Assembly (NCBI GenBank): GCA_903905325.1 | Contig: CAIVGA010000023.1 | Location: 1 to 9,199 of the forward strand | Reading direction: 5' to 3' | DNA: 9,199 nucleotides | Source: an uncultured bacterium | GTDB taxonomy: Bacteria; Patescibacteriota; Minisyncoccia; Phycocordibacterales; PALSA-1337 | In this document: positions 1 to 6,385 of the stretch, one piece after another | Layout: each line of letters starts with the position of its first letter | Numbering within the stretch: the stretch's first letter is position 1 | The notes under the pieces: model-generated | Told to the model about the DNA's origin: nothing | Database searches by the model: none | The model's input: the letters and a program-made list of their open reading frames with translations, nothing else | Program-made: the position numbers and the translations under genes

Positions 1-842
1 AAAACTGCAATAATGCTCACTTAACCATCATTGGCCTCGATCAAGATTCGCAAGCAATCGAGAGAGCAAGAAAAATACTCGAAATTCCTCAAGTCAGATC
101 TAATGATGACAAAAAAATTATTCTCGAATGCACAAACTTTCGAAATCTAGACCAAGCATTAGACAAGCATAGCATCAAAGAAGTTGACATGATTCTCTTG
201 GACCTGGGTATTTCATCTGATGAACTTGATAATTCCGGCAGAGGTTTCACTTTTCAGAAAGATGAGCCACTTCTTATGACGATGGGTGATCCTGCAAATT
301 ACCAGTTTACCGCCAATACGATCGTAAATGAGTGGGATGAAGAAAATATTGCAGACATTATCTTTGGTTACGGAGAAGATCGATATTCACGACGTATTGC
401 AAAAGCAATTGTAAATTATCGAGAAAAGAAAAAAATCGAGACCACATTTGAACTCGCAGAAATAGTAAAGATGGCAGTCCCGCTTATGGCACGAGGAATG
501 TGGAATGGAAAAAAATCGATTCACCCAGCTACAAAAACTTTTCAAGCATTGAGGATAGCGGTGAATGATGAATTGAATGCTCTCAAAGAGGGTTTGGCCA
601 AAGGATTTGAAAGATTGGCACCAAACGGAAGAATGGCAGTTATTTCATTTCATAGTCTAGAGGATCGAATAGCCAAGAATTTTTTCAGAGAGAAGGCGGA
701 TTTGAAAACACAAAATCAAAAGACCTCAGAAGCAATTTTAATAACAAAGAAACCAATTACAGCTTCACCACAGGAAATCGCAGAAAACCCACGTTCGAGA
801 AGCGCAAAACTTAGAATTATTCAAAAGATTAACCATAATTAA
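1..842 (+). CDS. rsmH: 16S rRNA m4C1402 methyltransferase RsmH, 5'-truncated by the window edge
   Basis: RsmH uses S-adenosylmethionine to N4-methylate C1402 of 16S rRNA in the ribosomal decoding centre. The open frame runs to the left edge (first whole codon at base 3), so the gene begins outside the window; the ATG at 189 is an internal Met. About 279 residues are visible. Family motifs, in order, are IIGLDQDSQAIERAR (SAM-binding region), LLDLGISSDELD, RGFTFQKDEPL, TFQALRIAVNDEL, VISFHSLEDRI, and the C-terminal LITKKPI and ENPRSRSAKLR. The first SAM-binding loop lies outside the window. The gene ends in TAA, 9 bases before the ftsL-like gene, and it heads the dcw cluster as in most bacteria. 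One deviation is MTMG where most relatives have MRMD. The identification is secure. Confidence 0.96.
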   Translation, partial: NCNNAHLTIIGLDQDSQAIERARKILEIPQVRSNDDKKIILECTNFRNLDQALDKHSIKEVDMILLDLGISSDELDNSGRGFTFQKDEPLLMTMGDPANYQFTANTIVNEWDEENIADIIFGYGEDRYSRRIAKAIVNYREKKKIETTFELAEIVKMAVPLMARGMWNGKKSIHPATKTFQALRIAVNDELNALKEGLAKGFERLAPNGRMAVISFHSLEDRIAKNFFREKADLKTQNQKTSEAILITKKPITASPQEIAENPRSRSAKLRIIQKINHN

Positions 843-851
843 ATTACTAAC

Positions 852-1184
852 ATGACACAAGCAATAGTACAAACATACACAACAGCAAACGAAAATAGGG
901 CTAAAATCACAGGTGTGGTTATTGCTTTGTGTATCAGCATGGCCATGTATTACGGTTTTAATGTATATAAAGTTATTTCAAAAACTGTAACAATGCAAAG
1001 TGATCAATCTACTTTGTCTCAGTTATCTAGCTCTGTTGGAACACTTAATGCACAATATTTACAACTTTCTAGTTCAATAACACCAGATAAATTTAAAAGC
1101 TATGGCTTGAGTCAAGGAAAAGTTAGTCAATATATATCACGTGGCAATTCATCAATGGGAAATGTTGCTTTGCTCAGACAATAG
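852..1184 (+). CDS. FtsL-like small single-pass membrane protein
   Basis: A 110-residue protein with a short cytoplasmic N-terminus, one hydrophobic segment at about residues 20-40 (ITGVVIALCISMAMYYGF), and an outside part rich in Ser, Gln and Thr. Its place between rsmH and ftsI is the usual position of ftsL, whose product is a bitopic divisome protein that helps recruit and activate the FtsWI septal synthase. Sequence similarity to known FtsL proteins is not obvious by eye, and the leucine-zipper pattern is weak (TLSQLSSSVGTLNAQYLQL, about residues 53-71). Function is inferred from position, size and topology. The ATG is the first in the frame, 9 bases after the rsmH stop, and no Shine-Dalgarno sequence precedes it. 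The gene ends in TAG. Confidence 0.7.
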   Translation: MTQAIVQTYTTANENRAKITGVVIALCISMAMYYGFNVYKVISKTVTMQSDQSTLSQLSSSVGTLNAQYLQLSSSITPDKFKSYGLSQGKVSQYISRGNSSMGNVALLRQ

Positions 1185-1202
1185 GGTTACTCTTTTGGTC
1201 AT

Positions 1203-2945
1203 ATGAATTCAAAGCAAAAGTTGCGAATACGGTTTATTTTGGGATGCATCGTATTGGCTGCTTTGGTTTTGATTATGTCACTTTTTTCGACCCAGATTTT
1301 ACATGGGAAAAATTATAGATTACGAGCTGAGGCACAATATGTAAAACCAGCAGTAACAATTTTTGATCGTGGCTCAATATTTTTTTCATCTAAAGATGAT
1401 ACACAGGTTACGGCAGCGACAGTTTCTGCAGGGTATATGGTCTATATTAATCCCAGTCTAATCACGACACCTGAACAGGATTATCAAGTATTGTCTCAGT
1501 ATATAAAACTTGATCATGCGGATTTCATTATGCGGGCTAATAAGCCAAGAGATCATTATGAAGAATTGGCACATAGAGTAGATGCTGGTGTTGCGGCTAT
1601 AATTCAGTCGCTTGGAATTGTTGGTGTAGGTGTCGCCAGAGAAACCTGGCGTTCATATCCTGGTAATACATTAGATTCACATGAAATCGGTCTGATTGGT
1701 GAAAGTGCAAGTTCTAGTGTTCTAGGACGATATGGATTAGAAAAAAGCTATGAAAATATTTTATATAGACCAGATGTTGAGTCGAGTATAAATATGTTTG
1801 TTCATCTTTTTGGTGATGTAGGTGACACTACTACCAACTCAGCAAATTCGACTAGTACAATAAACGGCATAGTAAATTCTCCAGGCGATATTGTTACGAC
1901 GCTTGAACCTACCGTTGATGCATATGTTCAACAAATTCTTGCTGGTATTTCCGCACAATGGCATTCTGATGAAATGGGAGTGATTATCATGGATCCGCAG
2001 ACTGGAGAAATCATTGCAGCAGACTCATTGCCGACATTTGATCCTAATAGTACTTCTAATATAAAAGATATTTCTTTACTTTCTAATCCGATGGTTGAAC
2101 ATGTCTATGAAATGGGTTCGATTATGAAACCACTCACGATGGCTGTCGGTCTTGATACTGGCGTTATTCAGCCAGACTCTATATATAATGATACGGGAAC
2201 AATGACTTTGAATGGGAAAAAGATTTCTAACTATGATGGAAAAGCGAGAGGTGTGATTCCTATGCAACAGATTTTGAGTCAGTCGCTTAACGTTGGTGCT
2301 GCCACGGTTGCTCTCAAAGCTGGAGCGCCAGCCATGTATAATTATTTTAGTTCATTCGGTTTTGGTAAGAAAACAGGAGTCGACGTACCAAATGAAGCCG
2401 CTGGTCTAATTGGAAATCTAAAGAATGGCAAAGATATTGATGTAGCGACCGCAGCGTATGGGCAAGGTATCGCAGTTTCTCCATTGCAGATGATACGAGG
2501 GCTCGCTGTTCTGGCAAATGGTGGATATTTGGTTCAACCACACTTTGTAAAAGAAATTATATACACAGACGGTACAACAAAGGAGATTACTACACCTAAA
2601 ACTGGTCCAGTTTTAAAGAAAAAAACGGTTGATGATGTTGATCAAATGCTTGTAACAGTCGTTGATGTTGCCTTGCTGAAAGGTTCTATCAAGCGTGATC
2701 ATTATACCGTCGCGGCCAAAACAGGAACTGCGCAAATTGCGGACCATGTGAATGGGGGATATTATTCTGACAGATATCTTCACTCCTTCTTTGGTTTCTT
2801 CCCAGCGTATAACCCAAAATTCATAGTTTTCTTGTATCAGATATATCCACGTGGCGCTGAATATGCTTCTGCAACGCTGACTCAACCATTCGACGAGATT
2901 GCTTCATTTCTGATAAACTATTACAATATTCCGCCAGATCGATAA
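1203..2945 (+). CDS. ftsI: Class B penicillin-binding protein (FtsI/PBP2-type peptidoglycan transpeptidase)
   Basis: This enzyme crosslinks peptidoglycan stem peptides outside the membrane, probably at the septum together with an FtsW-type glycosyltransferase. The 580 residues start with a short basic tail and one membrane anchor at about residues 9-30. The N-terminal class B dimerisation domain follows, with the FDRGSI motif at about 54-59. The C-terminal transpeptidase domain carries all three catalytic motifs: SIMK with nucleophile Ser306 and Lys309, SLN at 361-363, and KTG at 506-508 (KTGTAQIA). GQGIAVSPLQM is another typical segment. No PASTA repeats follow. It lies 18 bases after the ftsL-like gene and 1 base before murF, so it is probably co-transcribed. 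An assignment to FtsI rather than an elongation PBP2 rests on the dcw context. Confidence 0.93.
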   Translation: MNSKQKLRIRFILGCIVLAALVLIMSLFSTQILHGKNYRLRAEAQYVKPAVTIFDRGSIFFSSKDDTQVTAATVSAGYMVYINPSLITTPEQDYQVLSQYIKLDHADFIMRANKPRDHYEELAHRVDAGVAAIIQSLGIVGVGVARETWRSYPGNTLDSHEIGLIGESASSSVLGRYGLEKSYENILYRPDVESSINMFVHLFGDVGDTTTNSANSTSTINGIVNSPGDIVTTLEPTVDAYVQQILAGISAQWHSDEMGVIIMDPQTGEIIAADSLPTFDPNSTSNIKDISLLSNPMVEHVYEMGSIMKPLTMAVGLDTGVIQPDSIYNDTGTMTLNGKKISNYDGKARGVIPMQQILSQSLNVGAATVALKAGAPAMYNYFSSFGFGKKTGVDVPNEAAGLIGNLKNGKDIDVATAAYGQGIAVSPLQMIRGLAVLANGGYLVQPHFVKEIIYTDGTTKEITTPKTGPVLKKKTVDDVDQMLVTVVDVALLKGSIKRDHYTVAAKTGTAQIADHVNGGYYSDRYLHSFFGFFPAYNPKFIVFLYQIYPRGAEYASATLTQPFDEIASFLINYYNIPPDR

Positions 2946-2946
2946 T

Positions 2947-4263
2947 ATGAAATCATTAATGAAAAAATTACTTGTTACTATACTTGATATTGAGTCACGG
3001 TTGATTCTTAAAAAATACAGGCCTTTTATTGTGGCTGTAACTGGAAGCGTCGGTAAGACATCTACAAAAGATGCAATTTTTTCGGTTTTTAAAGGTCAAA
3101 GTATATATGCTCGCAAAAGTGAGAAAAGCATGAACAGTGAACTTGGTTTACCACTGACTATTATCGGAGCTCCAAATGCTTGGCATAGCTTAAGTGGGTG
3201 GTTAGAGAATATTTTTCAAGGCCTAGAAGCTATCTTATGGCATGTAGAATATCCAGACTGCCTCATCTTGGAAATTGGTGCTGATCATCCTGGAGATATT
3301 TCTCGCGTTACACGTTGGCTCAAACCCGATATTGCTGTGATTACCTTGGTCAGTCAAACTCCAGTGCACGTGGAATTTTTTCCAACTCCAGAAGATGTGT
3401 TCAAGGAAAAATCTGCTTTGGCACGAGCGGTAAAAAAAGGTGGAACGTTGGTGCTTTTTGCTGATGATGAAAAAGTAATGACACTTGCACCTGAGGCTTT
3501 AAAATCCGGCGTATTAGTCAAAACTTATGGCATGAATGCGCAAGCTGATGCTCGTGGATCTGAATATGCTCCAGTTTATGCGGAGTCCCAAGTGAATCAA
3601 GTATCTGTTAGTGCACTTGTTGGTATGTCATTCAAACTTGATATAGAAGGAAATTCAATTCCAATAACTATTAATGGCGCAGTTGGTTCACCGTATGTTT
3701 ATTCTTTATTAGCTGCTGTAGCGGCTGGCCGTGCGCGAGGTTTTGCTATTAGCAATATTGTTCAAGGTCTCACAGATTTTCATGCTCCTAATGGTCGTAT
3801 GAATGTTATTTCTGGTATCAATGGCTCTACAATCATCGATGACTCATACAACTCTTCTCCAGATGCGGCGGAGTCTGCTCTTAATACTTTGAAATCTTTG
3901 CAATGTTCTGGTCACAAGATCGCTGTACTTGGTGATATGTTGGAACTAGGAAAATTTTCTAGTGATGAACACAAAAGAATAGGGAAGCTCGCATTGGAGA
4001 GTGCAGATGTTCTCATAACCGTTGGTCAGAGATTTAAGACTTCTTTTGAGGTTTCTCCGGTTGATAGAAAAATTAAATCTTTTGATAATTCAACTGAGGC
4101 TAGTGAATATGTAAAGTCTGTTGTTAAAGCCGGAGATATTATTTTGATCAAAGGATCTCAATCAACGAGAATGGAACGTGTTTCTGCGGCACTTTTAAAG
4201 GAACCTGGACGTGCTAGCGAGTTGTTGGTTCGTCAAGAAAAGGAGTGGTTGGAGAAAAAGTAA
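2947..4263 (+). CDS. murF: MurF-like UDP-N-acetylmuramoyl-tripeptide--D-alanyl-D-alanine ligase
   Basis: A Mur ligase of the cytoplasmic peptidoglycan pathway. MurF uses ATP to join D-Ala-D-Ala to UDP-MurNAc-tripeptide. The ATP-binding loop TGSVGKTS is at residues 32-39, LEIGADHPGDI is at about 108-118 (central domain, Glu109), NGRMNVI and IDDSYNSSPDA lie at about 284-307, and the C-terminal domain holds AVLGDMLELG and KGSQSTRME. The DDSYNxxPDA motif favours MurF over MurC, MurD and MurE. The protein has 438 residues, but its P-loop lies only about 32 residues from the start, whereas ordinary MurF has an N-terminal uridine-nucleotide-binding domain of roughly 80-100 residues before it. A 1-base gap separates it from ftsI. 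The annotated ATG is the first after the ftsI stop; an ATG at 2959 (Met5) is an alternative. Confidence 0.9.
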   Translation: MKSLMKKLLVTILDIESRLILKKYRPFIVAVTGSVGKTSTKDAIFSVFKGQSIYARKSEKSMNSELGLPLTIIGAPNAWHSLSGWLENIFQGLEAILWHVEYPDCLILEIGADHPGDISRVTRWLKPDIAVITLVSQTPVHVEFFPTPEDVFKEKSALARAVKKGGTLVLFADDEKVMTLAPEALKSGVLVKTYGMNAQADARGSEYAPVYAESQVNQVSVSALVGMSFKLDIEGNSIPITINGAVGSPYVYSLLAAVAAGRARGFAISNIVQGLTDFHAPNGRMNVISGINGSTIIDDSYNSSPDAAESALNTLKSLQCSGHKIAVLGDMLELGKFSSDEHKRIGKLALESADVLITVGQRFKTSFEVSPVDRKIKSFDNSTEASEYVKSVVKAGDIILIKGSQSTRMERVSAALLKEPGRASELLVRQEKEWLEKK

Positions 4264-4265
4264 GG

Positions 4266-4294
4266 TTGAAATAAGTAAGATTTGTCAGTATAGT
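4266..4294 (+). promoter_or_regulatory. Sigma-70-type promoter candidate for tRNA-Glu
   Basis: TTGAAA (4266-4271) and TATAGT (4289-4294) are separated by exactly 17 bases. This predicts a transcription start near 4301, about 19 bases before the tRNA. It begins just after the murF stop codon, where an independent tRNA promoter would be expected. It was found by eye, and AT-rich sequence gives false matches. Confidence 0.55.
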
Positions 4295-4319
4295 GTTCGA
4301 GTTCGGTTTGTAAGTTTTT

Positions 4320-4391
4320 GGCCCTATCGTCTAATGGTTAGGACACGGCCTTCTCAAGGCTGGAATCGGGGTTCGACTCCCCGTAGGGTCA
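4320..4391 (+). tRNA. tRNA-Glu (anticodon CTC)
   Basis: A complete cloverleaf of 72 bases can be folded by hand. The acceptor stem GGCCCTA pairs with TAGGGTC (one G-T pair), the D stem GTCT pairs with GGAC, and the anticodon stem CGGCC pairs with GGCTG around the loop TTCTCAA. The T stem CGGGG pairs with CCCCG around the loop TTCGACT, and the discriminator base is A. The anticodon at 4353-4355 is CTC, which reads the glutamate codon GAG. CCA is not encoded. The anticodon stem-loop through the T arm and 3' acceptor strand (4354-4391) is also antisense coding sequence for the end of the serine recombinase, marking this gene as the integration target. The tRNA is intact despite the insertion. 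Confidence 0.95.
4354..4391. other. Probable attachment site core (tRNA-Glu 3' half / recombinase 3' end)
   Basis: The recombinase reading frame ends inside the tRNA, with its stop in the anticodon loop, so element and tRNA share this sequence. Elements that insert in a tRNA usually carry a copy of the tRNA 3' end, which keeps the host tRNA functional. A second copy of part of this segment should lie at the far end of the element beyond base 9199; no such repeat is visible here. The exact crossover bases cannot be set from one junction. Confidence 0.6.
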
Positions 4392-6060
4392 CACGGAGGG
4401 ATTCTAGTGATGTGCTTGTCGAAGATAGCTTGAAAACCCAAGCTAGTTTTGGTGTTCCATTAACTAATTCGGTGTAAGTGGGGAAGTCTTCGAATACTAG
4501 GCTAAGTAAGCTCTGCTGTTGCCTTGGATTATAAGTGTTTAATAGCAATTCTGGTAGGTGTTCCATAAAGTATTTTCCATAAGATTTGAAACTAGTAATA
4601 TCATTCTCTGTGATGTCTATCTTCTGACTCTCTCCATTGGCTGATTTTATCCTTTCTTCAAGCTCCTCAATCTGTTTTTCGAGACTAGTCCTTAAGACTT
4701 GACTGGTGGTTGCCACGAAGGCATCTGACTTGGCTTTCTGCTCAATTTTAAGGTCGGCGATATTACGGTGAACATCAATAGAAGACTGTATAATCTCACC
4801 CTTGCGTTCATGGAATTTGTTTAGGAAGCTGGCTTCCATAGAGTTGAGGGCTTCGGGTTTGAATAGGAGGCCATTGATAAGGCTTTTGAAACTGTCTTCA
4901 AGCTTCTTTTTGGGAACGCCGAAATATTTATGCTTACGAGAGCAGTGATATGTTGGGAATCCTTCGCCACCTTTACCAACAGGACAACTACCTAGAAATG
5001 GCTTACTGCAGGTAGGACACAATACGAAGTTTTTATATGGAAACATCGGATTATCACGCATACGTTTAACTACCAATCTTTCCGGATAATAATCATAAAG
5101 TATTGTCATGTCAGAACCTTCTTTTTTTATGAATACACTTCCACGATTCGCTTGGTTAAACATGTCTATACTCACTAAACCATCATAGTATGCTTTTATA
5201 GGTTGCCAGCGTGTCCACTTTTCGCACATAATACCGCAGTAAATTGGTCTTTGTATGGTGGCCTGAAGTCTTTTAACGGTAAGTTGTTGTCCTCCTCCGT
5301 GGCCTATTATCTTTTCGTGGGCTCTATCCCATTTATTTTGGATTCTAGACCGATAACCCATAGCATTAATCCTATCTACAATCTCCTTATCTGTAAGTGT
5401 ACCCGTCGCACGAAGTCTGAACATTTCTATAAAATACTTAGCACGTTCTGGGTCGGGAATTTGTATCATTCTCTTCTTACTATCTACATAAATTCTACTA
5501 TTCAAGTATCCATCGACGGCGCCACGAACCTTGAATCCTTTTTGAGTTAATTCTATTTCCTGGGCAATCATCCTTGTTAGAATTGTCGTAACCTCAGATT
5601 TTGCATTATCTGCCATGACAAGTTCAGTTATTCCGCTTGGTGATGTTTTGCTCCAATCGTATTCAAAACCCAAATAATCAAGAGTATTTTTGCTCGGTTG
5701 TATTATTCCTGTAGTATCAATCATCTCTACTCCATAACTAGCAAGTTTTTTCTTTATACCTTCATAAGAGAAGCCACCGCCTCGAGTAAAACGGTCAATC
5801 ATTCTAAATACAAAATATTGAACTTTTCCAGGATTTTTCTCGATGTAATCGAAAATCTCTTCTAAAACAGGTCGGGTATCTTTTCTACCGCTGAACGTTT
5901 CTCGGAATACTTTTCCGTGGGGAACTACGGTGTAGCCTCTACTTTCAGCACAAGTACGACAAATTTTCTCTTGTGTATCAAGGCCCTCACCCTCTTGCGC
6001 GCCTTTTGCGGAGCTTATACGGCAATAGATGATGCAATTTTTATTTTGATTATTATTCAT
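4354..6060 (-). CDS. Large serine recombinase (site-specific integrase)
   Basis: It probably integrates and excises the element by serine-linked strand exchange at tRNA-Glu. From the ATG at 6060 it has 568 residues. The catalytic domain starts with IIYCRISSAKG, where Ser16 is the expected nucleophile after Arg14; LDTQEK and FRMIDRFTR (89-93) also match the family. A DNA-binding recombinase domain follows at about 180-310, then a zinc-ribbon-like region (LCPTC, Cys348/Cys351, with Cys359 and Cys373), and a charged probable coiled coil at about 395-480. The frame is open back to an ATG at 6108, but the start at 6060 is preferred because it lies one base after the stop of the upstream leader ORF and 8 residues before the conserved fold. 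The last 12 codons are antisense to tRNA-Glu, and the TGA is in the anticodon loop. Confidence 0.93.
   Translation of the reverse strand: MNNNQNKNCIIYCRISSAKGAQEGEGLDTQEKICRTCAESRGYTVVPHGKVFRETFSGRKDTRPVLEEIFDYIEKNPGKVQYFVFRMIDRFTRGGGFSYEGIKKKLASYGVEMIDTTGIIQPSKNTLDYLGFEYDWSKTSPSGITELVMADNAKSEVTTILTRMIAQEIELTQKGFKVRGAVDGYLNSRIYVDSKKRMIQIPDPERAKYFIEMFRLRATGTLTDKEIVDRINAMGYRSRIQNKWDRAHEKIIGHGGGQQLTVKRLQATIQRPIYCGIMCEKWTRWQPIKAYYDGLVSIDMFNQANRGSVFIKKEGSDMTILYDYYPERLVVKRMRDNPMFPYKNFVLCPTCSKPFLGSCPVGKGGEGFPTYHCSRKHKYFGVPKKKLEDSFKSLINGLLFKPEALNSMEASFLNKFHERKGEIIQSSIDVHRNIADLKIEQKAKSDAFVATTSQVLRTSLEKQIEELEERIKSANGESQKIDITENDITSFKSYGKYFMEHLPELLLNTYNPRQQQSLLSLVFEDFPTYTELVNGTPKLAWVFKLSSTSTSLESLRVTLRGVEPRFQP
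4426..4450 (+). terminator. Weak terminator-like hairpin downstream of tRNA-Glu
   Basis: TAGCTTG (4426-4432) and CAAGCTA (4439-4445) form a 7-pair stem with the loop AAAACC, followed by GTTTT. In + orientation it could end tRNA transcription 35 bases after the tRNA. It lies inside the recombinase coding sequence, the stem is only moderately stable, and the T run is short, so it may be chance. Confidence 0.3.
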
Positions 6061-6061
6061 G

Positions 6062-6172
6062 TTAATAGAAAAGGGGTAACGATGGTGAACACAATGACCA
6101 AAAGCCATTGAACATCGCTACCCCATCTCTATATCCGAGATTCAGGTAGAAAAATAGGCGTTTGGTAATCAT
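6062..6172 (-). CDS. 36-residue leader-like ORF upstream of the recombinase
   Basis: The frame starts at an ATG at 6172-6170, preceded by AAGGA with 5 bases spacing, the clearest Shine-Dalgarno-like sequence I see in the window. It encodes 36 residues beginning MITKRLFFYLNLGYRDG and ending SPSLPLFY, rich in aromatic and hydrophobic residues. The TAA at 6064-6062 is followed by one base and then the recombinase ATG, an arrangement that suits translational coupling. Most of the ORF lies in inverted repeats that could fold in the mRNA. I do not recognise the peptide. It may be a regulatory leader whose translation matters more than its product, or a chance frame in a structured untranslated region. 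Confidence 0.45.
   Translation of the reverse strand: MITKRLFFYLNLGYRDGVAMFNGFWSLCSPSLPLFY
6073..6124 (-). promoter_or_regulatory. 12-pair hairpin with trailing U run just upstream of the recombinase (attenuator candidate)
   Basis: Read on the - strand, GGGGTAGCGATG (6124-6113) pairs along its whole length with CATCGTTACCCC (6084-6073), using one G-U pair. The G-U pair forms only in - strand RNA; the + strand transcript would have an A-C mismatch there. An inner CAATG/CATTG pair can extend the fold. TTTTCT follows directly, as in an intrinsic terminator, and the recombinase ATG is 12 bases further on. It could end transcription early, mask the recombinase start, or act as a DNA dyad for protein binding. 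Confidence 0.5.
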
Positions 6173-6179
6173 TGTGTTC
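6087..6179. repeat. 11-base inverted repeat flanking the leader ORF
   Basis: GAACACAATGA (6087-6097) is exactly inverted as TCATTGTGTTC (6169-6179), with 71 bases between. After a 3-base bulge the match continues as CCAAA (6098-6102) against TTTGG (6161-6165), giving 16 pairs in all. The outer arm holds the start codon of the 36-codon ORF and part of its ribosome site. The inner arm lies in the loop of the 12-pair hairpin. It may be an RNA switch element or an operator pair. Confidence 0.6.
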
Positions 6180-6185
6180 CTTAAA

Positions 6186-6214
6186 ATCATATCATTTTTC
6201 ATGTTGTTTTTCCA
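6186..6214 (-). promoter_or_regulatory. Promoter candidate for the leader ORF and recombinase
   Basis: On the - strand, TGGAAA (6214-6209) and TATGAT (6191-6186) are 17 bases apart. The -10 differs from consensus at one base and the -35 at two. The predicted start is near 6179-6180, at the edge of the 11-base inverted repeat and just before the leader ATG. It overlaps the 3' end of the 59-residue gene and would let the recombinase be expressed apart from the upstream operon. It rests on visual matching only. Confidence 0.45.
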
Positions 6215-6378
6215 GCATTATGTGGTTGTAGTTTAGGAATGTTTCTCTCTCTTAGCCATGAATCAAAGAATATATCAGCCAGGCGGTCTTGTGCGTCTCT
6301 AACAGCCTCTATTTGCCCATCAGAGAGGTTGTTTGCCATAGGACCGAGTATTCTCTTGAAGTCTGGTAAAGGAATCAT
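6199..6378 (-). CDS. Small acidic protein of unknown function, 59 residues
   Basis: The frame runs from an ATG at 6378 to a TGA at 6201-6199. It begins MIPLPDFKRILG and contains the segment LSDGQIEAVRDAQDRLADIF followed by FDSWLRERN, an amphipathic, probably helical pattern. The start is 7 bases after the stop of the zinc-ribbon gene, on the same strand, which fits operon membership. I do not recognise a named family. Short helical proteins of this kind just before a serine recombinase could be excision or copy-control factors, but nothing in the sequence proves that. An inner Met14 is a less likely start. Confidence 0.72.
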   Translation of the reverse strand: MIPLPDFKRILGPMANNLSDGQIEAVRDAQDRLADIFFDSWLRERNIPKLQPHNAGKTT

Positions 6379-6385
6379 GAAGGTT

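Noticed and set aside
189..842. rsmH starting at the ATG at 189
   Set aside because: Conserved SAM-binding residues are encoded upstream in the same frame back to base 3, so this Met is internal.
2347..2885. Antisense frames within ftsI
   Set aside because: They lie opposite conserved transpeptidase motifs and show no protein-like features of their own.
4211..4477. 88-codon + strand frame across the end of murF, the tRNA and the recombinase end
   Set aside because: It overlaps murF in another frame and reads straight through an intact tRNA, so it is a chance frame.
6061..6108. Extended recombinase start at the ATG at 6108, adding 16 residues
   Set aside because: The extra residues lie over the hairpin and leader ORF and do not resemble a serine recombinase N-terminus; the ATG at 6060 directly follows the leader stop.
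5917..6111. 64-codon + strand frame opposite the recombinase start
   Set aside because: It is antisense to the conserved catalytic domain and has no ribosome site or recognisable motif.
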